From assembly GCF_050496765.1 (NCBI RefSeq), contig NZ_JBNWEO010000019.1, forward strand, positions 1 to 64,000: a DNA stretch of 64,000 bases, given 5' to 3'. The notes below the pieces were generated by a model that saw only the letters and a list, made by a program, of their open reading frames with translations, made no database searches and was not told the origin of the DNA. Position 1 is the stretch's first letter. Every line of letters starts with the position of its first letter. Position numbers and translations under genes: made by a program. This document shows, one piece after another, positions 8,356-16,450 of this stretch. The stretch is from JAEVLT01 sp050496765. GTDB lineage: Bacteria > Bacillota > Bacilli > Bacillales > Cytobacillaceae.

Positions 8356-9975
8356 GTGAATCCAATGTTGGCGAGTACAAGTGAGGCACTGCGGGAGGTG
8401 CTGGACCCGTACCGGTCAGAGGATGTAAAGATGGTACAGTCAGGTTTGATGCTGTACCGACAAGGGATGGTGTCGCACCTCCGATTTATCAATAAAGATG
8501 TACTGGCAGCGACGGTGCAGGATGTGACGCCAGCAAAAGTGGAACTGGATTTGTCCTTTTTTCCAATGAGCGATTGTTCCTGTCCGACAGAAGGCGTATG
8601 CCGCCACCAGATTGCCGTATTTTTTGCGGCCTACGCAACCGCCAGAAGCGTCGCTGAATGGGTCGAAGAGTGGCGCGAGCCCGTTCGGGAAACAGCACAA
8701 ATCACCAAATGGGGTGTCCAAAAGGCGAAAGACTTAGTAAAAGCAAACAATACCCTGCCAGCCGATTACAACCATTGGGTACAATCGTTTGCAGAAAGCT
8801 TTGACTCACTGCTGCGCGAAAAAGCAAACATGAGCCCCTACGTAATCGCTGAACTTTTCCAAATATACCGGCGCCGCATCAAAGCAAGTGCGCCGCTCGA
8901 GCAAAAATGGCGCATGCTCTATGAACTGATCGCCAATGTCCTTTCATTTCAAAAACTCGCAACCCTAAGCGAGGAACTCGGCCACACCGAAGAAGCCGTG
9001 AAACGTACCTATCTCCACTTGTTTCACCAGCTCACAGACGACACCGAACAACTCCTTGCCAAAATGGGCCACCAGGCACTGCCATTCGCCTTCGATGCCC
9101 ATTTAGAACAATTCAAGGACGACGCCTTTGGCCTGCTCACATGCGCAACAAGCCTGTCGTACGAGCGCACGTCCCTGTATCAACTGTTATGGACCGATTT
9201 TTTTCGAAAAAATGCCTGGCGAACAGCTGAGTTGACACGGATTGAACAGGAACTGAGGCGATTGCATGAGCAAGCCAATCCCCTCCCGCTCCTAATCGCC
9301 GCGATTCATTTGCGAATGCTGACGGACGCAGATGAACAGGCACTCAAGTTACTGGAGGAAATAGAGGACGCCGTTGTAACCCCGTACATGCTGTTTTGGA
9401 TTGATCTCCTGACACAGCAAAATGCGTGGAAGCGAGTCGGCCCTATGATTGAGTTGTTTTTGCAAAAAGTTAAAGGATATTTGCTTGCTCTTGAAAATTA
9501 TTATGCGTGCACAAGCTTCACGCGGCTCGCGATCAAGGCAATTGCTCCATATTGCGGAGAAATGGGCCGCGCGGATTTGTATGAACGCGCATTGGGACAA
9601 ATGCTCCCGTATTCGTTTTCGGAGTATGAGTATTTGCTGTTTCAACGCGGCCAGTACGACCGCTGGAGCGAGCTTTACGCGTTTATTGGCGTTGATTTTT
9701 CAGACTTGCCGAAGGATCGGGTGAAGATAATTGAAAAAGCACAGCCTGAGGTATTGTTCGGACTGCTGCATCAGTCGGCCCAACGCGCGATTGAGCTGAA
9801 GAACCGCCAGAGCTATCGGACGGCTGTTCGGTATTTAAAGAAACTGCGAACATTGTACAAGAAAGCCAAACGCCTCGACGACTGGCAGTTCTTTTTTGAC
9901 CACTTGATTGACAAAACAAAGCGGCTGCGCGCCTTCCATGAAGAGTGCCGCCGCAGCAAACTGCTGGAAGAGTAA
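8356..9975 (+). CDS. ywqB: SWIM zinc-finger protein (YwqB-like)
   Basis: 539 aa from GTG 8356; GGGAGG (8342-8347) lies 8 nt upstream, better than the in-frame ATG 8323 or 8365. The SWIM motif CxCxnCxH is CSCPTEGVCRH near residue 70; the rest is a long helical region. SWIM proteins bind DNA or protein partners. The SNF2 ATPase gene starts 19 nt downstream, and the two are cotranscribed as in other Bacilli, so a joint chromatin/DNA-repair-like role is inferred from context only. Confidence 0.82.
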   Translation: MNPMLASTSEALREVLDPYRSEDVKMVQSGLMLYRQGMVSHLRFINKDVLAATVQDVTPAKVELDLSFFPMSDCSCPTEGVCRHQIAVFFAAYATARSVAEWVEEWREPVRETAQITKWGVQKAKDLVKANNTLPADYNHWVQSFAESFDSLLREKANMSPYVIAELFQIYRRRIKASAPLEQKWRMLYELIANVLSFQKLATLSEELGHTEEAVKRTYLHLFHQLTDDTEQLLAKMGHQALPFAFDAHLEQFKDDAFGLLTCATSLSYERTSLYQLLWTDFFRKNAWRTAELTRIEQELRRLHEQANPLPLLIAAIHLRMLTDADEQALKLLEEIEDAVVTPYMLFWIDLLTQQNAWKRVGPMIELFLQKVKGYLLALENYYACTSFTRLAIKAIAPYCGEMGRADLYERALGQMLPYSFSEYEYLLFQRGQYDRWSELYAFIGVDFSDLPKDRVKIIEKAQPEVLFGLLHQSAQRAIELKNRQSYRTAVRYLKKLRTLYKKAKRLDDWQFFFDHLIDKTKRLRAFHEECRRSKLLEE

Positions 9976-9994
9976 AAAAGGAGTATAGGAATCG

Positions 9995-12900
9995 ATGCTC
10001 AAATCGAGATTTTTAAAATTGCGGATAAATGAATTAGAGGAGGGTAGCTACTTGCTTACGGCCCAGGACGAAAATGGCTATTACTTGCCGGCTGCCCAGT
10101 GGAAGAACCTTGTTTTCAGCCAGCATGAAGAAAGCTACTTTGGCACGGTACTGGAGGAGAAAACCGAAAATAATCTTGATGGTCTCGCGTTGAGTGGCTG
10201 GCAACTGGTCACATTATTCGCGAAGGAGTCCTTCAACCACTTTATTCAATGGGACTGGAGCGAAACGGCTGAGATTTGTCTGGCGGCCTCACATGCCCTC
10301 TATGAAGGAATTGTCGAAAACAACTGGTATCCAGATTTTGCCGTCTGGGAACAAGGTCACTTTCGCTGGCGTCTGCCCGAGCAGGTGAAGAATGAGTTCA
10401 GCGCTGAATTTTGGCAGCAGTCGCTTCCCTCCCCTTCCGAATCCGTTCAGCCGTTCCTTTTCAATTTGTACAACCGGGCGCTCGATGCGTATTTGACACG
10501 CAATCCGGCAATGAAAGAGCTGTTTGCACCCAAGCTTGAGTTGTTGAAAAAGCAAACGATTTCGGGCGCAGATCTGGCGCATTATTTTGATGAGGACAGC
10601 TGGCTTGAATGGGTGGGCATCAAGGATAGCGGAGCGCCTTTCACCATCGGCCTGCGTCTGGAAGAACCGATTGATGGCGCAGGGCCTTGGAGTCTCGAAG
10701 TATTTTTACGAAGCAAAAAAAATCCAGATGCAACGTACGGTCTTGATGATCGAAAACAGCCGGCAAGCTGGCGTCCGCATTTGGAGAAGGCGGACCGCGA
10801 GCAAGCGCGCTGGGCAAAGCTGATCCCGTGGCTGCGAGATGACGATGCCACCCGGCAGCTTGCGGACAATTCCATGGACGATGCTCCTGACCGGCTTGCA
10901 TCCCATTCAACTGGTGGTGCCACCAAGCGGCTTGATTCCGTTTCCATTGACGGTGCTCCAGAACGGCTTGCATCCAGTTCCATTGACGAAGCTCCTGGGC
11001 GGCTTGCATCCAGTTCCATTGACGGTGCTCCTGGGCGGCTTGCATCCAACTCCATTGGCGCAGCACCTGACCGAATCAAGTCGCAGTTAACGGAAGAAGA
11101 AGCGTGGATGTTTTTGACCGAGGCGAGTGAAACGCTTGTGGCTTTGGATATCGAGATTCTCCTGCCTGCGTGGTGGCAGGAGATGAAGAACGCCAATTTG
11201 AAAGTGAAAGCGGCGTTGAAAGGGACATCGAGCCATCGGCCGTCATTTGTCGGTTTGCAGGCGATGCTTGATTTCAACTGGCGCTTTTCGATGAACGGCG
11301 TCGACCTGTCCGAGGAGGAATTCCGCGGACTGGTTGAGGAAAAGCGGCGGCTTGTCTACATTCGCGGCCGTTGGGTGAAACTTGATCCGCAGTTTATCCG
11401 GCAAATCCAAGAACTGATGAAAAAAGCGGAAAAAGAAGGACTGCATGTTCGCGATTTGCTGGAGCAGGAGCTTGTCGAAGCCGCTCCAACCGAGGAAGAG
11501 CTTGAAAATCCGAAAGCTTTTGCCAAAATTCAAATTGAACTGAACCGCCAGTGGAAACAAATGATCAAGCAGCTTTCCGAAATCAAGGAAATTCCGCTTC
11601 AGCCGGTGCCAGCCGGGCTGCACGGTGACTTGAGACCCTATCAGCAGCTAGGCATGAGCTGGCTCTGGTTTTTGCGCCAACATGGATTCGGTGCCACCCT
11701 TGCCGATGACATGGGACTTGGCAAAACCGTGCAGCTGATCTCCTATTTGCTGATGGTAAAAGAACAGCCCGCACCAGACGTTTTTGCGGAGATGAATGGC
11801 GGCGAACGGCCGCGGCGCAAACCCGCAAAAAAACGGGGAAAAGTCTCAATGGCGGCCGCTCCCGATTCAGCTGGCGGCAATATCGACCTTCAAGAAACCG
11901 TTGCTTCCGCCGAGCAAGCAGCAGACGGACAACACCAAGCAGCAAAAACACCAACAAAGGCCGCGCTGATTATTTGTCCAACATCGGTACTTGGCAACTG
12001 GCAAAAGGAGCTGGAGCGGTTTGCGCCTGGGATGGACGTCTATTTGCATTACGGATCGAACCGCTTGAAGGGCGTTTCTTTTGCTGAAAAAGCGCAAAAT
12101 GCCGATGTTGTGCTTACCTCCTATGGCTTGAGCCATCTTGATACCGAGGAATTCGAGTCAATGCTGTGGAGCACGATTGCCATCGATGAAGCGCAAAATA
12201 TTAAAAACCCGCAGACAAAGCAATCAAGGGCGGTAAGGCGCTTGCGGGGCGGCCATCATATTGCGCTGACGGGAACACCGATGGAAAACCGCCTTACTGA
12301 GCTCTGGTCGATTTTCGACTTTACCAATCACGGCTATTTGGGGAGCCTCGGGAATTTCCAGAAAAAATTTGTCATTCCGATTGAAAAGGATGAGAACAAA
12401 GACAAGGTGCGCCAGCTGCAAGGCTTGATTCGGCCGTTCCTTTTGCGCCGCACGAAAAAGGACGAAGAAGTTGCGCTCAATCTGCCGGATAAGCAGGAGC
12501 AAAAAGAATATTGCCCACTGACAGCTGAACAGGCTTCCCTATATGAGCAGCTTGTGCAGGACACATTCGCCGAGATTGAGAAACTGACCGGCATCGAGCG
12601 CAAGGGGTTGATTTTGCAGATGCTAAGCCGTCTGAAGCAGTTGTGCAACCACCCTGCGCTCTATTTAAAGGAAAAAGCAACGCAGCATTTGCTGGATCGT
12701 TCGAATAAATTGGAGAAGCTGATCGAACTCGTTGAGGCAGTGCTTGATCAAGGTGAAAGCTGCCTGATTTTTACCCAGTATATTGAAATGGGGCAAATGA
12801 TCAAAGCCATTTTGAAAAAGAAATTTGGCATTGAGGTACCATTTTTAAACGGGAGTGTGGCAAAAACGCAGCGGGATGTGCTGATCGAACGGTTTCAGAA

Positions 12901-13222
12901 TCATGAGTTTCCCGTGTTCTTGCTGTCGCTAAAGGCGGGTGGAACAGGGCTGAACTTGACGGCAGCCAACCACGTGATTCACTATGACCGCTGGTGGAAT
13001 CCGGCGGTTGAAAATCAGGCGACCGACCGCGCCTATCGCATTGGCCAGCAGCGCTTTGTCCATGTGCACAAGCTGATCTGCACCGGAACGCTTGAGGAAA
13101 AAATTGATGCCATGCTTGAGAAAAAACAATTTTTAAACGATCAAATCATTCAAAGTGAAAATTGGCTGACCGAGCTGTCGACCGATGACCTGAAGGATCT
13201 CGTGCTGCTAGGTTCCTCGTGA
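9995..13222 (+). CDS. ywqA: SNF2-family DNA-dependent ATPase (YwqA-like)
   Basis: 1075 aa. The N-terminal region (1-500) is typical of bacterial SNF2 proteins and includes the SNF2-associated domain. ATPase motifs: Walker A DDMGLGKT near 572, DEAQ near 730, LTGTPMENR near 757; the helicase C lobe ends with RWWNP and QATDRAYRIGQ near 1000-1015. Two insertions look lineage-specific: a 13-residue tandem repeat (about 285-360) and a basic/Ala-rich loop (about 600-655) between motifs I and Ia. The ribosome site AAAGGAG precedes the ATG. Cotranscribed with ywqB. Probably a duplex-DNA translocase remodelling protein-DNA complexes; the substrate is unknown. Confidence 0.93.
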   Translation: MLKSRFLKLRINELEEGSYLLTAQDENGYYLPAAQWKNLVFSQHEESYFGTVLEEKTENNLDGLALSGWQLVTLFAKESFNHFIQWDWSETAEICLAASHALYEGIVENNWYPDFAVWEQGHFRWRLPEQVKNEFSAEFWQQSLPSPSESVQPFLFNLYNRALDAYLTRNPAMKELFAPKLELLKKQTISGADLAHYFDEDSWLEWVGIKDSGAPFTIGLRLEEPIDGAGPWSLEVFLRSKKNPDATYGLDDRKQPASWRPHLEKADREQARWAKLIPWLRDDDATRQLADNSMDDAPDRLASHSTGGATKRLDSVSIDGAPERLASSSIDEAPGRLASSSIDGAPGRLASNSIGAAPDRIKSQLTEEEAWMFLTEASETLVALDIEILLPAWWQEMKNANLKVKAALKGTSSHRPSFVGLQAMLDFNWRFSMNGVDLSEEEFRGLVEEKRRLVYIRGRWVKLDPQFIRQIQELMKKAEKEGLHVRDLLEQELVEAAPTEEELENPKAFAKIQIELNRQWKQMIKQLSEIKEIPLQPVPAGLHGDLRPYQQLGMSWLWFLRQHGFGATLADDMGLGKTVQLISYLLMVKEQPAPDVFAEMNGGERPRRKPAKKRGKVSMAAAPDSAGGNIDLQETVASAEQAADGQHQAAKTPTKAALIICPTSVLGNWQKELERFAPGMDVYLHYGSNRLKGVSFAEKAQNADVVLTSYGLSHLDTEEFESMLWSTIAIDEAQNIKNPQTKQSRAVRRLRGGHHIALTGTPMENRLTELWSIFDFTNHGYLGSLGNFQKKFVIPIEKDENKDKVRQLQGLIRPFLLRRTKKDEEVALNLPDKQEQKEYCPLTAEQASLYEQLVQDTFAEIEKLTGIERKGLILQMLSRLKQLCNHPALYLKEKATQHLLDRSNKLEKLIELVEAVLDQGESCLIFTQYIEMGQMIKAILKKKFGIEVPFLNGSVAKTQRDVLIERFQNHEFPVFLLSLKAGGTGLNLTAANHVIHYDRWWNPAVENQATDRAYRIGQQRFVHVHKLICTGTLEEKIDAMLEKKQFLNDQIIQSENWLTELSTDDLKDLVLLGSS
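10850..11085 (+). repeat. 39-bp tandem repeat inside ywqA (13-aa units)
   Basis: About six units of the form SSIDGAPGRLA.. in the protein, in frame, differing by point changes. They insert a Ser/Asp/Arg-rich flexible stretch into the N-terminal region. Since 39 is a multiple of 3, unit gain or loss keeps the frame. Confidence 0.85.
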
Positions 13223-13289
13223 GGTCTTGCTGGAATTTATCATAAATTCCAGCACGGAGCGATCTCGTGTTGCTAGGTCCTCATAAGGA
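13196..13289 (+). repeat. Direct repeat of the ywqA 3' end flanking a palindrome
   Basis: GATCTCGTGCTGCTAGGTTC at the end of ywqA (13196-13215) recurs as GATCTCGTGTTGCTAGGTCC at 13261-13280. Between them is a near-perfect palindrome, TGCTGGAATTTAT / ATAAATTCCAGCA (about 13228-13255). Confidence 0.7.
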
Positions 13290-13307
13290 CAGTTGCGGTC
13301 ACCGAAG

Positions 13308-13342
13308 CAGGAACGCCCCAATGGATCGGCGTTCCTGTTTTA
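13308..13342 (+). terminator. Terminator of ywqBA
   Basis: CAGGAACGCC (13308-13317) pairs fully with GGCGTTCCTG (13328-13337), followed by TTTTAT. Confidence 0.92.
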
Positions 13343-13364
13343 TAGAGTGAATCAAATCACCTAT

Positions 13365-13799
13365 TTACAGCTTCTTGTGGTGGGAATGTTGGTATTGTCG
13401 TTTTTTCCGAAGGGCAACGATTTTGCTATTCGGGCCGTTGGCTAAAAATAAAATATGATCCTTCCTTTTTATTAAAAAATGCTTGAAAATTTTATAGGCA
13501 CCCTCTTTTGACAGCTCGCCGTCATGGTCAATGAGCTCGAGTGCCTTAGGATGGATAAGCAATTCGACTGTTTCATCTTGGAAGTAAAATCGTTCGTGAA
13601 GGTTGTCATTGAGCGAAATCATCTGATAGGGGGGATTCTGGGGTGACAGCATCAAAAGGTGCAGGGCATCTGAAAAGCCAGGGATTCCACTCAAATTGAT
13701 TTCCCGGGGATGCAGCATTTCCCCCAAATAGAAAAGGGTGTTCGCGTACAAACCGGAACTTTTCTGTTTCGAAAAGAGCAAATAGGTTTTTTTCTCCAT
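13365..13799 (-). CDS. Conserved hypothetical protein (position of YwpG)
   Basis: 144 aa, begins MEKKTYLLFSKQKSSG; mixed alpha/beta, no membrane segment or known motif; the basic C-terminus ends in His/Lys (QYQHSHHKKL). Lies between ywqA and ssbB, where B. subtilis has ywpG near ssbB and ywpF, but I cannot confirm the sequence match. Faces ywqA convergently; the ywqBA terminator lies between. Confidence 0.65.
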   Translation of the reverse strand: MEKKTYLLFSKQKSSGLYANTLFYLGEMLHPREINLSGIPGFSDALHLLMLSPQNPPYQMISLNDNLHERFYFQDETVELLIHPKALELIDHDGELSKEGAYKIFKHFLIKRKDHILFLANGPNSKIVALRKKRQYQHSHHKKL

Positions 13800-14030
13800 T
13801 GCATAAAGGACCCTCCGAATCTTACATTTGTTTACATTTATAGATACTATTCGACCTTTTTTTCATTTTTCCTCTAAAGATACATTTCTGGATTTCCTTT
13901 ACTGGCAAGGTTTTCACTACCGTCGTGCACAATTTCCTCATCCGTATTCGTGTATTTTATGCACATTTGGTCTAAAGGCTGCTTTTTCCCGTTAAGTTAA
14001 AAGCAACGATTTGTAACGGCGGTGAAAAGA

Positions 14031-14441
14031 ATGGCATTATCTGATAAATTAAAAGAATTGCGTGAGGGGAAGAACTGGTCGCAACAGCATGTAGCGGATT
14101 TAATGAAAATTGACCGATCCACGATCAGCCGCTATGAAACGGGAAAGAGCCTCCCCTCCTATCAAACCATTAGTCAATTTGCGGAAATCTATCAAATTGA
14201 CAAAGAGTATTTGGTTGCGGAGCTTGATAGTCTTCTTCCAGACCCTGACAGACCAGGCTACATCCTGAAAGAAACCGCAAACGATAAAGAGCTTGAGCTG
14301 ATCATGCAATTGGTTAGCAATGAGCCCGAATTAAAAAAGATTTTATTGGAACTTCACTTCATGGGGCAAAAACGCAGAGGATTTTTTCTCGAAGTATTGA
14401 ACGCAGCCGTTCGGCTTCAACACAAATATAAGCTGATGTAG
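14031..14441 (+). CDS. XRE/Cro-family transcriptional regulator
   Basis: 136 aa from ATG 14031, with GGCGGTGA upstream. Residues about 5-60 form a Cro-type helix-turn-helix: LKELREGKNWSQQHVADLM followed by DRSTISRYETGKSLPS. The C-terminal half (about 75-136) is helical and could dimerise or sense a ligand. Divergent from the 144-aa gene at 13799, so it may regulate that gene or itself; the target is not visible. Confidence 0.85.
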   Translation: MALSDKLKELREGKNWSQQHVADLMKIDRSTISRYETGKSLPSYQTISQFAEIYQIDKEYLVAELDSLLPDPDRPGYILKETANDKELELIMQLVSNEPELKKILLELHFMGQKRRGFFLEVLNAAVRLQHKYKLM

Positions 14442-14601
14442 CCTTTACCACTTGTTGAAGTCATTGCAGCTTCAGCATACATTGCTTCAATAAAAAGACT
14501 AGCTGATTGCAGGAAATTGTTGCGGCATTCGCCAGGGCTTCAGGTCACTTCAGCAAAGCTTTGCGCGGGTGACGGAATGCCCCCGATAGGAAAGCTGACC
14601 A

Positions 14602-14632
14602 CAAAAAACTCCGGCGTGAGCAGCGCCGGAGT
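14602..14632 (-). terminator. Terminator on the minus strand, ssbB unit
   Basis: The perfect 9-bp stem ACTCCGGCG/CGCCGGAGT (14608-14616 with 14624-14632) is followed on the minus strand by TTTTTTG. It likely ends the ssbB transcript after the 67-aa ORF. The rest of 14442-14703 holds no gene. Confidence 0.85.
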
Positions 14633-14703
14633 AAAAAGGGAGATTTTTGCGGGGAAACAATTGAATCTTTCTAAGGCGGGATTCTCGTGAAGTCAGGTGA
14701 TAC

Positions 14704-14907
14704 CTAAAGTTTTTTCCTTTTTGCAGCTGGGTAGGAAATGAACTGGAGATGGCTGTTTTGGGCGTCCCCCTGCTCCAAAACCATCCATTCCAGCTGACTG
14801 ATGCGCTGCTGCAATTGCGCAACGGTTTGATTTGATTTTCCTACCATTTTAATGAGACTTTCCAAAAGTTGTTCCAAACTGGCGGCTGCATTCCGATTAC
14901 ACTCCAA
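14704..14907 (-). CDS. Small 67-aa coiled-coil ORF overlapping the 3' end of ssbB
   Basis: Starts with TTG at 14907. A full AGGAGG ribosome site lies about 9 nt upstream, inside the last ssbB codons, and the first 11 nt overlap ssbB: a classic translational-coupling layout. The product reads SLEQLLESLIKMVGKSNQTV, then LQQRISQLEWMVLEQ, an amphipathic helix, and ends AAKRKKL (basic). A terminator follows 70 nt later. The reading frame continues open upstream across the ssbB repeats, but only this 3' part looks like a designed gene. Function unknown; a partner of SsbB or DNA is a guess from context. Confidence 0.55.
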   Translation of the reverse strand: MECNRNAAASLEQLLESLIKMVGKSNQTVAQLQQRISQLEWMVLEQGDAQNSHLQFISYPAAKRKKL

Positions 14908-15583
14908 GCGGCAAACCCTCCTGACTATTTGCTGGCGCGGGTAAAAGCGAACCAGCATATGGATTGCTGTTTTGGACTTCCGGTGCCGGTGCGGCAAACG
15001 AGCCGCTGCTCCGGGAATCCAACCCCTGGTCAGAAAATGACAGATTGCTTCCCGTGCCCGATCCCGAAATCGAGCCGGCGTTTCCCATTCCCGTTCCCGA
15101 TCCCGGAACCGAGCCGGCGTTGCCCGTTCCCGTTCCCGATCCCGGAACCGAGCCGGCGTTGCCCGTTCCCGTTCCCGATCCCGGAACCGAGCCGGCGTTG
15201 CCCGTTCCTGGGGACGAACCGTATGACGGATTGCTTCTCGCTCCCGATGCTGGTTCCGCATGTGGCCGACTGCTTAGAAAACTGACATTTTCGGCAACGA
15301 CTTCCGTAATGTACATTCTTTTTCCCTCATGACTATCATAATGACGGGTTTGAATTCTGCCGGTAATGCCGAGCACCGACCCTTTTCGGCAGTAGGCTGC
15401 TGTGTTTTCAGCTACCTTTCGCCAAAGGGTACACTGGACAAAATCGGCATCAATTTCGCCATTTTGGTTGCGGTAATGACGGCTGACAGCAAGGGTCACA
15501 TTCGTTACGGGTGTCCCTTCCGTGGTCATTTTCAATTCCGGATTGCGTGTCAGCCTTCCCACAAGTGTCACCTGATTGATCAT
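14897..15583 (-). CDS. ssbB: Single-stranded DNA-binding protein SsbB-like with repeat tail
   Basis: 228 aa. Residues 1-105 are a canonical OB fold: MINQVTLVGRLTRNPEL, then AVSRHYRNQNGEIDADFV and RIQTRHYDSHEGKRMYITEV. The tail (about 110-228) is Gly/Ser/Thr/Pro-rich with 3-4 copies of a 13-residue unit (NAGSVPGSGTGTG). It ends EGLPLGV rather than the acidic DDDIPF-type tip that recruits partners in SsbA, so this is not the essential SSB. B. subtilis SsbB (about 113 aa) acts in competence and lacks a long tail; position beside ywpF supports orthology. The disordered low-complexity tail is unusual. The start has a good AAAGGAGGGATG context. Confidence 0.88.
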   Translation of the reverse strand: MINQVTLVGRLTRNPELKMTTEGTPVTNVTLAVSRHYRNQNGEIDADFVQCTLWRKVAENTAAYCRKGSVLGITGRIQTRHYDSHEGKRMYITEVVAENVSFLSSRPHAEPASGARSNPSYGSSPGTGNAGSVPGSGTGTGNAGSVPGSGTGTGNAGSVPGSGTGMGNAGSISGSGTGSNLSFSDQGLDSRSSGSFAAPAPEVQNSNPYAGSLLPAPANSQEGLPLGV

Positions 15584-15793
15584 CTCATCCCTCCTTTCGC
15601 TTTGATGTTTTTATCATAGCGCCAAACCATTTCACTTGTAAAAATGGCAAAATGCCATTTTCAGGCGATTTCAGCTGCAAAAAAGGACAAATCTCTTGGC
15701 GAAAATTTGTTTTTTAAGAGATGCCCCCCAATTAACGACTGATTTTACCATTCTTCGTAACTATTTTTCGACAATGGTTTTACCAGCACAGTA

Positions 15794-15802
15794 TGATATA
15801 AT
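15794..15802 (+). promoter_or_regulatory. Extended -10 promoter for ywpF
   Basis: TGATATAAT gives TG-n-TATAAT (hexamer 15797-15802), 112 nt before the ywpF start; the -35 is poor. The rest of 15584-15914 shows no gene. Confidence 0.55.
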
Positions 15803-15914
15803 CGAAGTATAGAATTTCCAACGGTTTCCGCGTTCGGGAACAACTCTTGTCGAAATGAGTGGTTATGGAATTTACCATTTTACATTCCAAACAGCTTGGG
15901 AAGGAGAGTGATGT

Positions 15915-16340
15915 TTGCAAATGAAAACCTTTAAACTGATTGCATTAGAAATAATGGATGGGGATGAGGCCGTTAACGTGCCTCTAACCGATGGATTGAT
16001 TATTAATAAAGAAGATGAACAGTCCACATGGCTGCTTGAAGCTTATACAGCCGCCCCACTTTATGATTTTTTTAAAAAAATTACCGATGAACAAAAAGAG
16101 GTAATCGTTCAAGCAGTCATCACCAAAAAGGACAATGACCCTGCTTTTTTCCAAACAAAAGTTGTTACCCTTACTCAATTCAAAAACCACATCAGCGTTC
16201 TGCTCGAAGGCCGCCTGCGCCGGGCAAGACGAGATTATTCCGAACTGCTCCTCGACAGCCTGCTGCAAAAAGGCTTTACCGGAAACGCCCTGCTCAACGA
16301 ATTCAAAGAAAAGATGAAAAGCAAGCCGCGAATCAAATAG
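15915..16340 (+). CDS. ywpF: YwpF family protein
   Basis: 141 aa. Contains MKTFKLIALEIMDGDE, PLTDGLIINKEDE, then AVITKKDNDPAFFQTKV, closely matching B. subtilis YwpF. The TTG at 15915 has AAGGAG 8 nt upstream, while the ATG at 15921 is 14 nt away, so a TTG start (adding two residues) is preferred. Soluble, no known enzymatic motif. Function not established. Single-gene unit with its own promoter and terminator; B. subtilis has mscL and others between ywpF and fabZ, here replaced by a chemoreceptor and a repeat array. Confidence 0.9.
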   Translation: MQMKTFKLIALEIMDGDEAVNVPLTDGLIINKEDEQSTWLLEAYTAAPLYDFFKKITDEQKEVIVQAVITKKDNDPAFFQTKVVTLTQFKNHISVLLEGRLRRARRDYSELLLDSLLQKGFTGNALLNEFKEKMKSKPRIK

Positions 16341-16347
16341 ATGGAAG

Positions 16348-16379
16348 CCAGTTCGTGTACAAGGGACTGGTTTTTTTTT
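16348..16379 (+). terminator. Terminator of ywpF
   Basis: CCAGTTC (16348-16354) pairs with GGACTGG (16364-16370, G-T wobble), followed by nine T. Confidence 0.9.
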
Positions 16380-16450
16380 CGAGAAAATTGCACAATCTTC
16401 GACATATTCAGTGTAAAATGAAAGATATAGAGAAAGAAAGGAGTTCTACG

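Noticed and set aside
10582..11277. 231-codon minus-strand ORF opposite ywqA
   Set aside because: Shadow of the 39-bp coding repeat of ywqA.
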